DNA of 64,000 bases from Eopsaltria australis. Its lineage: Eukaryota; Chordata; Aves; Passeriformes; Petroicidae. The position numbers were made by a program, and so were the translations under genes. The stretch lies in assembly GCA_034509425.1 (NCBI GenBank), contig JAVTVJ010000553.1, forward strand, positions 1,054,001 through 1,118,000, in the 5' to 3' direction. Positions 21,431 to 32,689 of the stretch are shown here, one piece after another (the stretch's first letter is position 1; every line of letters begins with the position of its first letter). A model generated the notes under the pieces. That model was not told the origin of the DNA, did no database searches, and worked only from the letters and a program-made list of their open reading frames with translations.

Positions 21431-22156
21431 AGGTCTCCTCAATGAGAAATTTGAGCAGTTTTGAAGGAAAAATGAGATTTTAATGAACTGAACGAGATCC
21501 AAATGATGGGGATGCTTTTCAAGTTAAAGATAGAGAAATTAATGGTCTGCAGCGGACACAAAGAGTTTGCAGAAGAACTTTTTGTCCCAGGATGGGGAAT
21601 GATCATCAGGGCTTTTAAAGGATTGTGGGAAGGAACATTCCCAGGTGGTTGGAGGCTCTTTGGAGCTGAAATCCAAACAGGTGGGATGTGAGATGAGACT
21701 TCGTTATCATGTGTGAATCTCCCCTTTATCAGCACAAATCCACAACCAGCCCACGATGTGCAATTCATGAATGAGATTTTCCTCACAAGTGCTGGGCTTT
21801 TCTTATTTAAAGAAAAAAAGCATCAGCAAGAACTTCAAAGATTAAAAAAAAAAGTAAATTATTCAGCCCCAGAAAATAAGGAATTACACCTGTGTCAGAG
21901 ATTTTGCATCACCTGCTGAATTTGATGAATGAAGAATTGCTCTTGGTTAAGGATTCAGGGAAGGGAAATGTCTCTGGAGGCGAAAAATGGATCCCACAAT
22001 GCTTTCATTGCTTTATTTCATCGTTTCTCTGGGAAAAGATGAGCAGAATGTCCAAGAAACTTGGCAGAAAAAGGATGGAAAGGCGGTGGGATGGATCCCA
22101 ACCCTGGGGGTTGGGCTGGGGATTTCCAGATTTTCCTAAAGTTTGGCTGTCAGACA
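21431..22156. other. Unique non-coding sequence, no gene seen
   Basis: AT-rich mixed sequence with an A run at 21845-21854. Frames are short on both strands without recognisable domains. Confidence 0.4.
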
Positions 22157-22330
22157 TTAAAAAAAACCAAAAAAACACCCAGCAAAAACCCAACCAATCA
22201 ACCAAAAAACACCCAAAAAAACCAAACCAACACAACAACAAAAACCCCAAAAAACAAGCAACTAAAAAAGAAACCCACCCAAAAAATGGAAAGGGAAAAA
22301 AAAAAGGAAAAATAAAAGTAGAAAGGGGGT
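22157..22330. repeat. A/C-rich low-complexity tract
   Basis: About 170 bp of AAAAACC and CAACAA words passing into an A/G-rich end. Plus is almost free of T. It yields Lys/Asn/Pro/Gln-rich or Phe/Leu-rich frames that are artefacts. Origin is unclear: slippage, or the degenerate tail of a retroposed sequence. Confidence 0.85.
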
Positions 22331-22429
22331 GATGAATTCCACACAGCATTTTCTTTTCTGGAATCTCTTCCTTATTTTGTATGGAATTGTTTCCTTTTGG
22401 GAATGGCATAGGGTGGGATTTTAGGGATG

Positions 22430-22495
22430 TCCTGTGCAGGGCCAGGAGTTGGATTTGATGTGCCCTCTGGGTCCCATCATTCCCTGATCCTATAA
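22430..22495 (+). mobile_element. Probable short CR1 terminus (group II)
   Basis: Reads gatgtcctgtgcagggccag, gagttggatttgatgtgccc, then tgggtcccatcattccctga. This resembles the last ~65 bp of a group II element with the ctcaggatatt core lost. Short and diverged. Confidence 0.5.
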
Positions 22496-23417
22496 ATCAG
22501 TGCAGGGATGTTTTAGGAGCAGCTGTGTTTGGTTGCAGAGTCTTAATTGGAGCTGCTTTAATGGGCCAAAAATTAATTTAGAAATAAATCAGTTCTCACT
22601 TGGAAATGCTTCTAAAATAAAGGAAAATGAGGCTTTCAAAGTTGACAATTTCACAAGAAACAAGGATTTTACTAAAAAAAGAAGTTCAGGAAAACAATTT
22701 TGGATTTCTTGTGTATGTTCCAAGGAACCCTTGAGTTCTGGGATGGGAAGTGGTCCCTAGCTCCCCTCAATTCTTTCATGCAATTAAAATCCAAGTTAAA
22801 ATAGGACCTGACCCTTAGGAATGCAGAAAAATCCCCTTGAGATGGGAGGAAAGAATTTATTCTGATGCAACCAAACCATTCCCATCTCCCACCCCGCAAG
22901 GTCAAAGATTTTGACTCCTCCAGGATTCCCCTGAAATCACCAGGAAGGAGATTTTTGTAGGAACAGGGACTCGAGGAAGGTCAATTTTATGGTCTCCTGG
23001 GTAATTTCTCTTTTGACCTCTTTGCCCCCCATTATTAACAGCAAGAAAATCCCCCCTGGATCATTTTATCCTGGAGAAGCTGCCAAGGGATGTTGGAAAC
23101 ACCTTGGGTTGAGTTTTCTGTTCAAACAAACCTAATTTGGGATGAATATTTCATGTTTTTGACCTTTTCTCCTTAAAAGTCAGAGTTCAGGGGAGCTGTG
23201 CCCTGAGATTCCAGGGAAAATCCCACTGGGATCAGCGTCTTCCCACCATGGATGTGCCAAGGGTGGCGTTTCCTGACATTTTCCATTTTTAAAGACAATT
23301 TTTTTCTCCCTTCAGGATGGGAACACCAGGATGGAGAAGCTGCAGGAGCTGGGAAAATCCCCCAAAACCCCAGCAGCATCCAGAGGGCTAAAAAATGGAA
23401 ATTCCTGAGAAGGAGAA
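22496..23417. other. Unique non-coding sequence, no gene seen
   Basis: AT-rich mixed sequence. Small frames on both strands (for example minus 22672-22905) match nothing known. No repeat family is recognised before the AT array. Confidence 0.4.
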
Positions 23418-23660
23418 CAATATTTTTAATATTTTAATATTTTCAATATTTTAGTATTTCTAATATTTTCAATTATTTTAATATTTTAATATCTTCGACA
23501 TTGTAAATATTTAAATACTTTAATATTTTTAATATTTTAAGTATTTTAGTATTTAAAATGTTTTAATATTTTAAATATTTTAAATTATTTTAATATTTTA
23601 GATATTTTATTATTTGATAGTCAATATTAAAATATTTTAATATTTTAATTTTTTAATGAA
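23418..23660. repeat. AT-rich TTTTAATAT minisatellite
   Basis: About 240 bp of degenerate units such as tattttaatattttcaatat, around 9-18 bp each, almost free of G and C. Such tracts melt easily and are unstable in length. No flanking target-site duplication is visible. Confidence 0.92.
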
Positions 23661-24530
23661 ATCTTTGATTTTATTCTATTCTGAATGTAAGAATTTGTCC
23701 CTTCCTGCTCTCTCCTGCAGCCAGGGAAAGGAATCCTGAGAACTCCTCATGGGACAGAGCTCAGGTGTGGTAATGGAATGGGATCAGCTGGAATTTAATT
23801 CACACTTGGATGGCCAGCACTCAATTCAATTCCAAGAAGTTTTGCTCCAATTTTTTCCTTTCTGAAACAAAAAAAAAGGAATGAAAGCTTCATTTCCCAA
23901 TAATTCTAAATCCCAGAAAACCCCTGTGCTTTAGGAGGACCAAAAAACTTCATGTTAAATTCAATTTTTTTGCCCTTAGGAAATGCATTTCATTCTTAAA
24001 ATATTGTAGGACAAATGAAATAATTTCAGAAATGGAAAGGGGCACAGCAAAGTTATTAAAGAGCTTTTGCTTAAATAAAATATTCCTGAGATTAAATGGG
24101 GTTTGGAAAATATTCAGACTTGGATTAAAACACTCATTGTCCAACACCAGCTCTTTGGAAGATTTCCAGGCAGGGAAAATTTGAGTGGAAACCCCCCCAA
24201 AATCCCCCAAAACTTTCTAACAATAAACATTTTTCTAGGGAAATTATTGGAAATAAACAATTTTTAGGTTGGAATATTTAGGGCTGGCTCAGGTGGAAAA
24301 GCTGTGGCCACCACCATCCATCAAATATTGGATTTGGGAGAAAATGGGTGCTGGAGGCTCCTTCAAAACTGCCTGGAGAAAATTATTTATGGGGCAATTA
24401 TTGATGGGATGCTGCTCTGTGGGGGTTTTGGAACAAGGGAGAGGTCAGGGTTGGTTTGGGATAGAAAAATTGGTCTGAATCTCATCTCGAGCAGATGTTT
24501 TTGCAGCTGAGATGGGAGAAAATGTGTCCA
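23661..24530. other. Unique non-coding sequence, no gene seen
   Basis: AT-rich, with an A9 run at 23869 and a reverse-strand frame at 23950-24210 of no recognisable type. Nothing further is supported. Confidence 0.4.
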
Positions 24531-25009
24531 AAAGGAGATTTATTTCAATACCTTTTTACACTCATTTCATAATAGCAGCATTTTATCTTTTTTACATTGA
24601 TTTATGGGCGCTGAGGCAGAACAGAGGAGTCAGAAAAAAGGCAATTAATGAATCAAGAAAAAACCCCCCTGCGTGAACGCTTCAAGATAAAATAAAACCG
24701 GGGAAAAAAAGCTGAAGAAAGGGGGATAATTGATGGTTCCATTTTAACATAATGTTATTTCTGGATTTCTTTTCTTTTTTTTCCCCCCCCTTTTTTTTTA
24801 ATCCTCTAATGTGTTATTTACTGCCTGCTTTGGAGCTGACAGCAAATAAACAGCATTTGCAATGTAACGTCGTTAGCGCCCCGATGCACTTGCTCATCCC
24901 ACTCGGCTGTCAAATTCCAACTGCATCCAAAATCCGTCACCGTCGGCGCGGATGGAGCCGGGCTTTAATCAGAGCCGGGCTTTAATTACCTGATGGCAAA
25001 GCTAAAACC
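24531..25009. other. Non-repetitive block with CpG patch, possible conserved element
   Basis: Begins AT-rich (tttatttcaataccttttta, catttcataatagcagcatt) and ends in a CpG-retaining segment at 24865-24985 (gtaacgtcgttagcgccccg, tcaccgtcggcgcggatgga). A short internal duplication (agccgggctttaat twice, 24957-24985) is seen. No coding match. It resembles vertebrate noncoding elements in texture. Confidence 0.28.
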
Positions 25010-25815
25010 AAGTGACAGCTCCTGGGGAAACAGCAAAGCCACCAAGGAGTTTGGGCACCAACTGCTGGGATTTGGGTTTGAAGGATTTGGGGGCCAATTC
25101 TGCTGGATTTGGGTTTGAGTTTGGAGGATTTGGGATTCAGCGCTGCTGGGTTTGGGTTTTTAGTGCTGGGTGGGGGTCACTTTGGGCTTGGTTTAATTTC
25201 CAAGTGACAGCTCCTGGGTAAACAATAAAGCCACCAAAGCACTTGGGGACCAACTGCCAAGTGGGAAATGCTGCTGCGTTTTGGATTTTTGTGCTGGGTT
25301 TGGGTTTGGTTTTGAAGGATTTGGGGACCAATTCTTCTGGGTTTGGGTTTTTAGTGCTGGGTGAGGGTCACTTTGGGCTTGGTTTAATTTCCAAGTGACA
25401 GCTCCTGGGGAAACAGCAAAGCCACCAAAGCATTTGGGTAACAACAGCCAAGAGGAAAACACTACTGGATATGGGATTTTAGTGCTGGGTGTGGGTTTGG
25501 TTCTGAAGAATTTGGGGACAAACTCTGCTGGATTTGGGTTTTTAGTGCTGGATTTGGGCTTGGTTTTGAAGGATTTGGGGACCAATTCTTCTGGATTTGG
25601 GTTTTTAGTGCTGGGTGGGGGTCACTTTGGGCTCAGTTTAATTTCCAAGTGACAGCTCCTGGGGAAATAGCAAAGCCACCAAAGCGTTTGGGGACCAACT
25701 GCGAAGTGGGAAATGCTGCTGGATATGGGATTTTTGTGCTGGGTTTGGGTTTGGTTTTGAAGGATTTGGGGACCAATGCTGCTGAGTTTGGGATTTTAGG
25801 GCTGGATTTGGGTTT
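25010..25815. repeat. Four-unit ~190-bp tandem array
   Basis: Units start at about 25010, 25202, 25393 and 25648 with aagtgacagctcctggggaa, followed by gcaaagccaccaa and gggaccaactgc. Each then carries a variable number of internal ~45-bp subunits (gaaggatttgggg...ctgctgggtttgggtttttagtgctgg). The third unit is longer (255 bp) through one extra subunit. The array therefore has two nested periods. Glycine/leucine-rich frames across it are artefacts. Confidence 0.93.
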
Positions 25816-25924
25816 GGGATGTTTGGCAGGATTGGGGAAAGAAGGAATTGAAGCTCTGGAGGAAAGAGGGAAATCTGGAAGTGATGGGCAGCTGCTGGAG
25901 GGGGAAAGTGAGAGAGTATTTTAG

Positions 25925-26170
25925 AGGACACAGTCTTGAGCTGTGCTAAAGGAAATTTAGGTTGGATGTTAGGACAAAGTTTTTTACTGAAAGAGGGATA
26001 AAGAACTGGAATTGTCTGCCTGGGGAATTGTTGGAGTCACCATCCCAGGATGTGTTTAAGGGAGGATTGGGTGTGGGACTCGGTGTCATGGTTTGGTTGA
26101 GGTGGTTTTAGGACATGGGTTTGGCTCGATGATCTTGAAGGTCTCTTCCAACCTGGTGATTCTGTGATTT
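25925..26170 (+). mobile_element. CR1 LINE 3' fragment (group III)
   Basis: Begins at ggaaatttaggttggatgtt, then ctgcctggggaattgttgga and gagtcaccatcccaggatgt, and ends with tcgatgatcttgaaggtctc, ttccaacctggtgattctgt. About 245 bp, clearly a different CR1 lineage from group I. It lies head-on to the copy at 26276. Confidence 0.9.
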
Positions 26171-26275
26171 TATGGGAAATGAATTCATTGATCAAATCTG
26201 GATGTGCTGCTCTGTCTGGAATTCCTCCCTCTGGTTTGAACCCAAAGGCGAAAAACGTGGTTTGGGTTGGGCTGA

Positions 26276-26545
26276 GCATGGAATCACCAAGGCTGGAAAA
26301 GACCTTTGGGATCAGAGAGTCCAAGCTGTGCCTGATCCCTACCTTGTCCCCAGCCCAGAGCACCAAGTGCCACCTCCTTGGACACCTCCAGGGATGGGGA
26401 CACTTCCCTGGAGAGCCCCTTCCAATACCTGACCCCCTTTTCCATGGGGAAATTCCTGCTGCTGTCCAAGCTGAGCCTCCCCTGGCCCAGCCTGAGGCCG
26501 TTCCCGCTCCTCCTGTCCCTGCTCCCTGTGGAGCAAACTCTGCTT
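26276..26545 (-). mobile_element. CR1 LINE 3' fragment (group III)
   Basis: The plus strand opens with the complement of the terminus (gcatggaatcaccaaggctg, gaaaagacctttgggatcag). It runs through gtgccacctccttggacacc, ccagggatggggacacttcc and caagctgagcctcccctggc. About 270 bp. With the preceding copy it forms a tail-to-tail pair separated by about 105 bp. A plus-strand 152-codon frame over it is a by-product. Confidence 0.88.
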
Positions 26546-26945
26546 CCAGTAAAACTCAAAAGTTAGGAAGGCTAAAAGCATCCCAGCTGCTTTTCCAGCA
26601 TGAAACTGGAACCACTTGGTGAAATAAAGCTGCCTGCAAGGGAAAAAAATGACATTTTCTAGAGAACTTTTACAAGAAATTGCCTATTAATTGTAACCAC
26701 TATAAACTGCACTGCTTAAATCATCTCCCAGCTGCGCTTTCCCCCCTGTTCATGAGCTGTTCATGCTCTGGAACTAAAAAGGCTCTGCCTCGATGAGCTG
26801 GGTCTTGGAGATGGTAAATTAATGCTGGATTTGACCTTTGCCACTGGAGTGTCTGTGGTTCCATTTAAATCCCTGTCTCTCCCACAGTAATTTATTGATA
26901 GGATAATAAGGAATGGCTTTAAGATGAAAAGGATGGGTTTAGATT
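26546..26945. other. Unique sequence, partly motif-rich
   Basis: Contains gccattattaattgtaacc-like AT cores near 26685 and a tandem gttcatgagctgttcatgct. No gene or repeat family is recognised. Confidence 0.3.
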
Positions 26946-27130
26946 AAAGATTGGGAAGGAATTCCTGGCTGGGGGGGTAGGGAGGAACTTGGAAGGAATT
27001 CCCAGAGAAGCTGTGGCTGCCCTTGGATCCCTGGAAGTGTCCAAGGCCTGACTGGATGGGATTGGAGCAACCTGGCATAGTTGGAAGGGGATGAACTTTA
27101 AGGTCTTTTCTGACCCAAACCATTCCATGC
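26946..27130 (+). mobile_element. CR1 LINE 3' fragment (group I)
   Basis: From gattgggaaggaattcctgg through cagagaagctgtggctgccc and ggaagtgtccaaggcctgac to a terminus cttttctgacccaaaccatt. The ccctgcccatggc segment before the end is deleted, so this copy has an internal gap as well as 5' truncation. Confidence 0.92.
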
Positions 27131-28447
27131 CAGCTAAAGGAGAACTGATGTTGACATTTACAAGTCATCATTCCTTAGATTTACTCTCACTTCAGTTAAT
27201 ATCAGGAGTAACCAATTTTTTCCTCTATTTTTAATATATTTTTACCAAATCCAGGACTTTTCATTCCATGGCTGGCTGGGAAGTAGGTGGAGCACCCACA
27301 TCTCCTGCTTTGGGATCTGTGCCTTGTTCCCTCTGCAGCTTTTCCGTGCCTGACATTCCCAAATTTTGCTTTCACAGGAAGGCAGCTGCAGGAGAAGGCT
27401 CCAGGGTTGGTGTTCTCAGATCCCTCCACACCCCACGGCTTTGGAGCAGCTCCTCCAGCTGCTCTGGGAATTTTGTGGGGTGGAAAAGAGAGAATGAAGA
27501 GCAGAGTCTGTTCTGTCCCTCCTGGGGCAGGCTTGAGGTGTTTCCTCTTGGCTTGGTCCTCACTGTGGGCTTTGGGATGGTGGAATTCCACTTCCCAGGA
27601 TTTTGGGTGGATGGGAGCTGATGGTTCACCCCATTTTCCATGGCAGCTCTTCAGTGATGGGATCCTTCTCACTTTTAAAGGAACCTGGTGGGTGAAAATT
27701 GCACTGGAGGGGGAAAAAGTACAGGATTTTGGTCATGGTGGGCCTGGTGCAGAGATGTTTTTTCATGAGGCTTTTTGCTGTTCGGTTTAATGGGTAATTT
27801 CTCTGCCTGAGCAAACCTATTGACTCAGCTCTTCAGATAATTACTGGATTTCACGTTGAAAAGCCTTCATACAAATATTAAAAAAAAAAAAAATACAAAA
27901 CCACAAAAGAACAAAGACAAAGCAGCTCCGTGTTATTAATCAATGAGAGGAGAAGGGCGGATTGTTATGAAAATACAGCACCCACTCCTCCAGCATCCCC
28001 AGAGCAGCAGATGGTGCAACATTTGTGGAGCCAGATCCTCCCCAAACAGCCTGGATTAACCATTCCAGCTCCTGCTTTTGGGAAAGGCTGGGCAGCAAAT
28101 GGCTCTTGGACAGGAGGCAGGAACAGCTGAAGGTGTCCTTGGCTTAATGCGAGTGACTTTGTGTTCTGTTCAGATTTATGGTCCCGGCTCCCGGCGTGCC
28201 AAGCCTGGTGTTTCTTCCAGGAGATGGAGAGGGACGTTAGGGAGGTGTTGGACTGAGCCCAGCATCCATCACGCTCCATGTTCTGGGGGGGGGTTTGCAA
28301 TGCAGGACTGGGGGCTCTGCTGCCAAGGGGATGCTGCTCCAGAGGGAAGGGGAAGGGATGGAAAAAGGGAAGCCAAATGTGGTTTTTGATCCCTGTAATT
28401 GTCCTGGCCCGAGGCTGACCCACACTCCCGGAGGATTTATGAGGGTG
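27131..28447. other. Unique non-coding sequence, no gene seen
   Basis: Includes an A15-type run at 27879-27893 followed by a further A-rich stretch to about 27925. The open frames at 27202-27790 occur on both strands and match nothing. Near 27790-27870 a short AT-motif-rich stretch (gggtaatttctctgcctgag) stands out weakly. No gene is supported. Confidence 0.35.
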
Positions 28448-28697
28448 TGGAGTGACAGGACAAGGGGGAATGGCTTCTGACTGACAGAGAGTTGGTTTAA
28501 ATGGGATTTTGGGAAGGAATTCTTCACTGTGAGGGGGGGTGGCCCTGGAATGGAATTCCCAGGGAAGCTGTGGCTGCCCATGGATCCCTGGAAGTGTCCA
28601 TGGCCACCTGGGATAGGGGAAGGTGTCCCTGCCTGTGGCAGAGAGTGGCACTGGATGGGATTTAAGCCCCTTCCAACCCAAACCATTCCAGGATTTT
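28448..28697 (+). mobile_element. CR1 LINE 3' fragment (group I)
   Basis: Starts with gtggagtgacaggacaaggg, then atggcttctgactgacagag and gggaattctt-type sequence, through tggctgcccatggatccctg to the terminus (ccttccaacccaaaccattc). The segment around ccatggccacctgggatagg has lost about 20 bp compared with other copies. Confidence 0.93.
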
Positions 28698-29108
28698 ATT
28701 CCAGAAAATCAAATCTCCTGTTAATCACCTGCATCAAGACCTGTGGGATTCACGAAGGTGACTTTTTCCTCCCATATCCAGTGGGATTTCTTGGTGTAGA
28801 ATGCTGCACTGCTCCTTCAAATCAACCCCCTGGGTCCCTCTGAAACACCTTGATTTGGTGTCTTTTTTTGGGAAAAGACTCAGGAATGTTGCAGACCTGA
28901 CCCAGCTCTGGAATTCTGCACAATGGAATGGGCATGAGAGCTTTTCCCTGCCAGGTCCTGTGGTGCTCAGGGACTCCCTGACCCTCAGCACTGACCATCA
29001 CCCCCAAAAAAGTTATGATCTGAAGAGAGAAACACCAAAAGAAAAGAAGAGTCCTCAGACTTGCCAAGCAACTTTTCTCAAGTATTTTTATATAAACCAA
29101 AAAACCTC
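28698..29108. other. Unique non-coding sequence, no gene seen
   Basis: Mixed sequence. Purine-rich at 29020-29055. Opposite frames (plus 28801-29112 and minus 28822-29100) overlap without recognisable domains. Confidence 0.4.
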
Positions 29109-29380
29109 CTAAGTTTCATTTACTGTTTTCACTCTCTGTCCCAAAAGCCAGAACTGGGGATTTAAAAACGCGGCAAAATCCCCAAAACGAAGCTGACAGG
29201 CAACGAAAGAGGCCACAATCCATTTTTCCTCTCCAGCTCTTGAGAGAATGAAAGGAAAAGTGTATTTATTCTGCCGTTTCTCTGGGGGACTTCCCGGAGT
29301 TATTAGAATCTGCCTTATTAAATAATTGAGCAGCCTTGTCATAAAGTGACTTCTCCTCCCCATCCATCACGGAGATGTGC
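29109..29380. other. Non-repetitive block, possible conserved noncoding element
   Basis: Complex sequence with some CpG (aaaacgcggcaaaatcccca) and AT cores (gccttattaaataattgagc). It is bounded by ordinary sequence. No coding similarity; inference from texture only. Confidence 0.22.
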
Positions 29381-29694
29381 AGAAAATGGCCCGACAAGGA
29401 ACATTTCCTGGGAAAGCTTCAGGGACCATTAACTCTTGTCACCACCAAAGTGATGAAGGGACCAGGACCGGGGATACTTTTTCCTACCTGGTTTGTAAAT
29501 ATTCGAGTGACAGATCTTCCCTCCTCCTCCAGGGTGAGGGCACAAGGGGGAGTGGTGGGGTGGGGAGTGGATGAAGATGATTTTCTGTCACGTTGGAGAG
29601 CATCCAAGGAATTTCCCATGCATGGGCTGCTGTGGGAATCTGCTTCAAGGCACCTCCTGGCTGGTGGCCCAAATATTTTGGGAAGAGGCCCGTC
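29381..29694. other. Unique non-coding sequence, no gene seen
   Basis: Mixed sequence leading into a CR1. No feature is recognised. Confidence 0.4.
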
Positions 29695-29940
29695 CTCACC
29701 ATTTCATCAGGAACATGAGGATATCCCAGGGGAGGGTTAGGTTGGAGAGCAGGGAAAGGTTTTTCCCCCAGAGGGTGCTGGGCACTGGAACAACTCCCCA
29801 GGGAATGGGCACATTCCCAAGGCTTCCAGAGCTCCAGGAGTGTTTGGAGTCCACTCCCAGGGATGCCCAGAGTCGGATTGTTGGGGTGGACTCCATGATC
29901 CTGATGGGTCCCTTCCCACTCAGGATATTCCATGATTCTC
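29695..29940 (+). mobile_element. CR1 LINE 3' fragment (group II)
   Basis: Runs from aggggagggttaggttggag through gtttttcccccagagggtgc, actccccagggaatgggcac and ccagagctccaggagtgttt to the group II terminus (gggtcccttcccactcagga, tattccatgattctc). About 245 bp and the best-preserved group II copy in the window. Confidence 0.93.
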
Positions 29941-31085
29941 AGATTCCTTGGTTTCTGTGGATATTTGGGTTCCACCCAACCAAATTTTGACCCACCCTGT
30001 CCTTGCTTGTGATGTGGTGTGAATTCCTCTCTCTCTCTTCCACAAAAAATCCTCCAGCATCGATATTTTCCCATCCACCCTGGCAGCTCCTGATCCATAA
30101 GGAATTTCCTGTGCAGAGCCAGAACAAGATCTGCACCTTTTCCACCCTGATGTTCCACAGGCAGCTCACCCAGGACAGGAGGATGCTGGGACTGAAGCTC
30201 TCACTGCCCCAACCGGTGTTAAATCCATTTAAAATCCATTCTGGGAATTCTCCAACAGCAGCCAAACATAAAGATCCAGCCACGGGATGGGATGGGATGA
30301 GTCCCACCCCTTAGGAAGCTGCTTTAAAACCCTTTTCTTCCTTCCTACCAGGACAATCCTGAAGAAAAATGTCCTTGAGCCAGCCGGGATCATGTTTTTG
30401 TTCCAGCTTCCAAAGTCTTGTGCAGATGAAGCCCAACCATGGGTGCTCAAGTGTTTCATCCAGTGAAATCCATGGAATCGAGACATTCCTCGTGTCCCAA
30501 ACAACCTCAGCCAGGCTGAATCTCTGGAGTTCCATCTGGAAGAAGCCTGGGGTGGGATTTGGGACTTCCTCACCCTGAGGTTTTCCCCTGGTGCCATCAG
30601 AGTGAAATCACAGCTTGATGTGCTTTGCTTTGCCTCAGCCACGTCCAGGATTGGTTTATTCCAGGTTGTTCCACAGCTGGGAATAAACCAAAGGAAAAGT
30701 CCAGTTAATCCAATAAATTGGCACAAAATCATTAATTAATCACAGCTTTAATGCCTTCATGGGAGTCTTGTCCCCAGAACTACCCCAGAAAAATCTGATT
30801 TCTCTACTGGGACAACCAGCTCCGGGTTTGAAGGCACAGCCACAGCTTGGAGGAGATTTCAGTGAATTTGGGATCTGAATAATAATAATATATTAACATG
30901 TATAGCATTGAATATAGCATTGAAGTGGGAATACTCAACAGATCTTTATTCAACAGGCTCATCCAAAGGGAAAGCATGGCTGCTGTTTAATCTCTTGTCA
31001 TCCTGGGTGAATATTCCAGGTCAAGGTGAACCCTGAGCTCCTGAATGAGTATTTGGGAATGCAGGCTCGCTGCTCTTCAGTCTCC
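29941..31085. other. Unique non-coding sequence, no gene seen
   Basis: Mixed sequence. An AT microsatellite-like spot (aataataataatatattaac) lies near 30878, and tatagcattgaa is repeated at 30902-30922. Reverse-strand frames to 167 codons (30229-30732) match nothing known. Confidence 0.38.
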
Positions 31086-31570
31086 CCACCCGAGTTCCCT
31101 CCCAGTGAATTATGAGGCCGGAGATACGATCTCAGGTGCTTTATATCCAAACAAATGGACAAATCTCTGCCTTTTTGTTTTTTAAAAGCCTCAACCCAGA
31201 AACAATTTTAGCCTCTGAAGGGGAAGGTCACCGCCTATCTCTTCCACTTATAAAATATTGCAATTGGCTGCGGAGCGGAGCTGAATCCCGGGATTTCAGC
31301 CCTGCTGGCACAGCTCCCCAAATGGGCCTCGCTCTCCATAAATCACTGTGCTGTCACTGCTTTCACCTCTCCAAGTGAGATGCTGACACTTTGTTCCCTC
31401 CTTCCAGCCGCTTTTCCCGCCCCTGCTCAGGGGGAGAGCGTCCTTTGGAGGCAATTTCTGTGATGGATCCCGTCCCTCTCCCCGGGAGTGAATTATCCAG
31501 CGGGATATTTCGGATATTTTGACACCGGCGCTCACTCGTTCTGTTGAGATGAGGAACGTGGTGGAGGCTC
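31086..31570. other. Non-repetitive CpG-retaining block, possible conserved element
   Basis: Contains cacttataaaatattgcaat, then a CpG-bearing part at 31260-31560 (ggctgcggagcggagctgaa, gacaccggcgctcactcgtt). It lacks CR1 and simple repeats. A TATA-like tataaaat followed by CpG-rich sequence could be promoter-like, but no transcript start can be argued from sequence alone. Confidence 0.25.
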
Positions 31571-31639
31571 CAATGTCACACAATTCCGAGCCAGCACTTT
31601 GGGCTTTAAGTGATGATCCCAAAGATCTCTTGGTGGTGA

Positions 31640-31891
31640 TGAAATGCCCGAAAATTCACGGTTTGGATGGAATTCCCATCAAAAGGTCTGAAGGAACACC
31701 TGTGTTTTGGGAATCTTTCCCCAAACGTGTTCTTGCATAGTTTTTAGGGATGTGATTGAAGGTAATAAGGTGCCCAGAAATTCTCAGTTTGGATGGAACT
31801 CCCATCAAAAGGTCTGAGGGAACATTTGTGTTTTGGGAATCTTTTCCCAAACGTGTGTTTGCATGGTTTTTAGGGATGTGATTGACAGAAG
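31640..31891. repeat. Diverged 126-bp tandem duplication
   Basis: Two adjacent copies with period 126 bp. Shared marks are tttggatgga, cccatcaaaaggtctga, tgtgttttgggaatctt and tagggatgtgattga. Divergence is roughly one base in ten by eye, so this is older than the perfect duplication at 9670. In the reverse frame 31656-31922 the duplication repeats 42 residues (GKDSQNT...SDLLMG), again because 126 is a multiple of three. Confidence 0.92.
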
Positions 31892-32617
31892 TCAAGCTGC
31901 CCATCTTTTTCCAGCTGTACAAGACAGATCAGAAGGGTGAAAATCCTATTCCATCCTTGTCCTGTGGGGAAAAAAACCCCACTTCAGGGCATTTTTGAGG
32001 ATACCCAGAGGAATGTGAGCCCAATTCCCCTCTCAGCTCCCCATGGTTGGTACAATCCTTGTTATCCAATTATTTTTAATGGAAAACCAATCTGCTTTTT
32101 GCCTTCTCCTTTCTGGGAGTGGGATGAGCTGAGGACAGCTAAACACAGCCTTGTTATCGTGCAGGCCTTGCCTCTCAGCACTAATTGGCTGGGAAGGGAT
32201 TTCCCACTCAGCTAATTAGCCCTAATTGTGGCACTTCCCTTATTTTGCCGTTTTGCCTCTTGCCACGAATAATCCTGGATGCAGCTGAGGAGAAGAGGCT
32301 GAATTGGGCTTTGCCCTTCAGGACTCAGCTGGGCTCTTGGTGACCTCAGGGCAGGTTATCCCACCCAAACCCAGGTAAAATGGGAATTGTGATGACCAGG
32401 ATGCTTTTTCTGGGAGGTATTTTCAGCCTCGAATTTTTTCTTTTTGCTTAGGCCTCTTTCATCTCCTTCATCCCTGCTTGATTTGCAATAAAATCATTAG
32501 GGGAGCATAAAGGACAAATTCCAGGTCATTGCTGGAGAGTTTTTTGTGAAATATCAGCTCTTGGAGGAGCAGACATTGGGTTGGGAAGCAGCTGCAGTGC
32601 TGCCTTAGCTCAGAATC
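31892..32617. other. Unique sequence with a TAATTA-rich part
   Basis: The part at 32060-32290 contains cactaattggctgggaaggg and ctcagctaattagccctaat, a repeat-free candidate element. The rest is mixed sequence without features. Confidence 0.28.
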
Positions 32618-32685
32618 CAGCAGGGAAGTGGAAGAAGATGAACTTTAGGTCCCTTCCAACCCAAACCATTCCAAGATTCTGTGGT
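32618..32685 (+). mobile_element. Short CR1 terminus (group I)
   Basis: Only the last ~70 bp: cagggaagtggaagaagatg, then ctttaggtcccttccaaccc and aaaccattccaagattctgt. Extreme 5' truncation. Confidence 0.82.
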
Positions 32686-32689
32686 AAGA

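Noticed and set aside
22157..22330. A-rich tract as the poly(A) tail of a processed pseudogene
   Set aside because: The tract is A/C-mixed and no coding-like sequence precedes it on either side.
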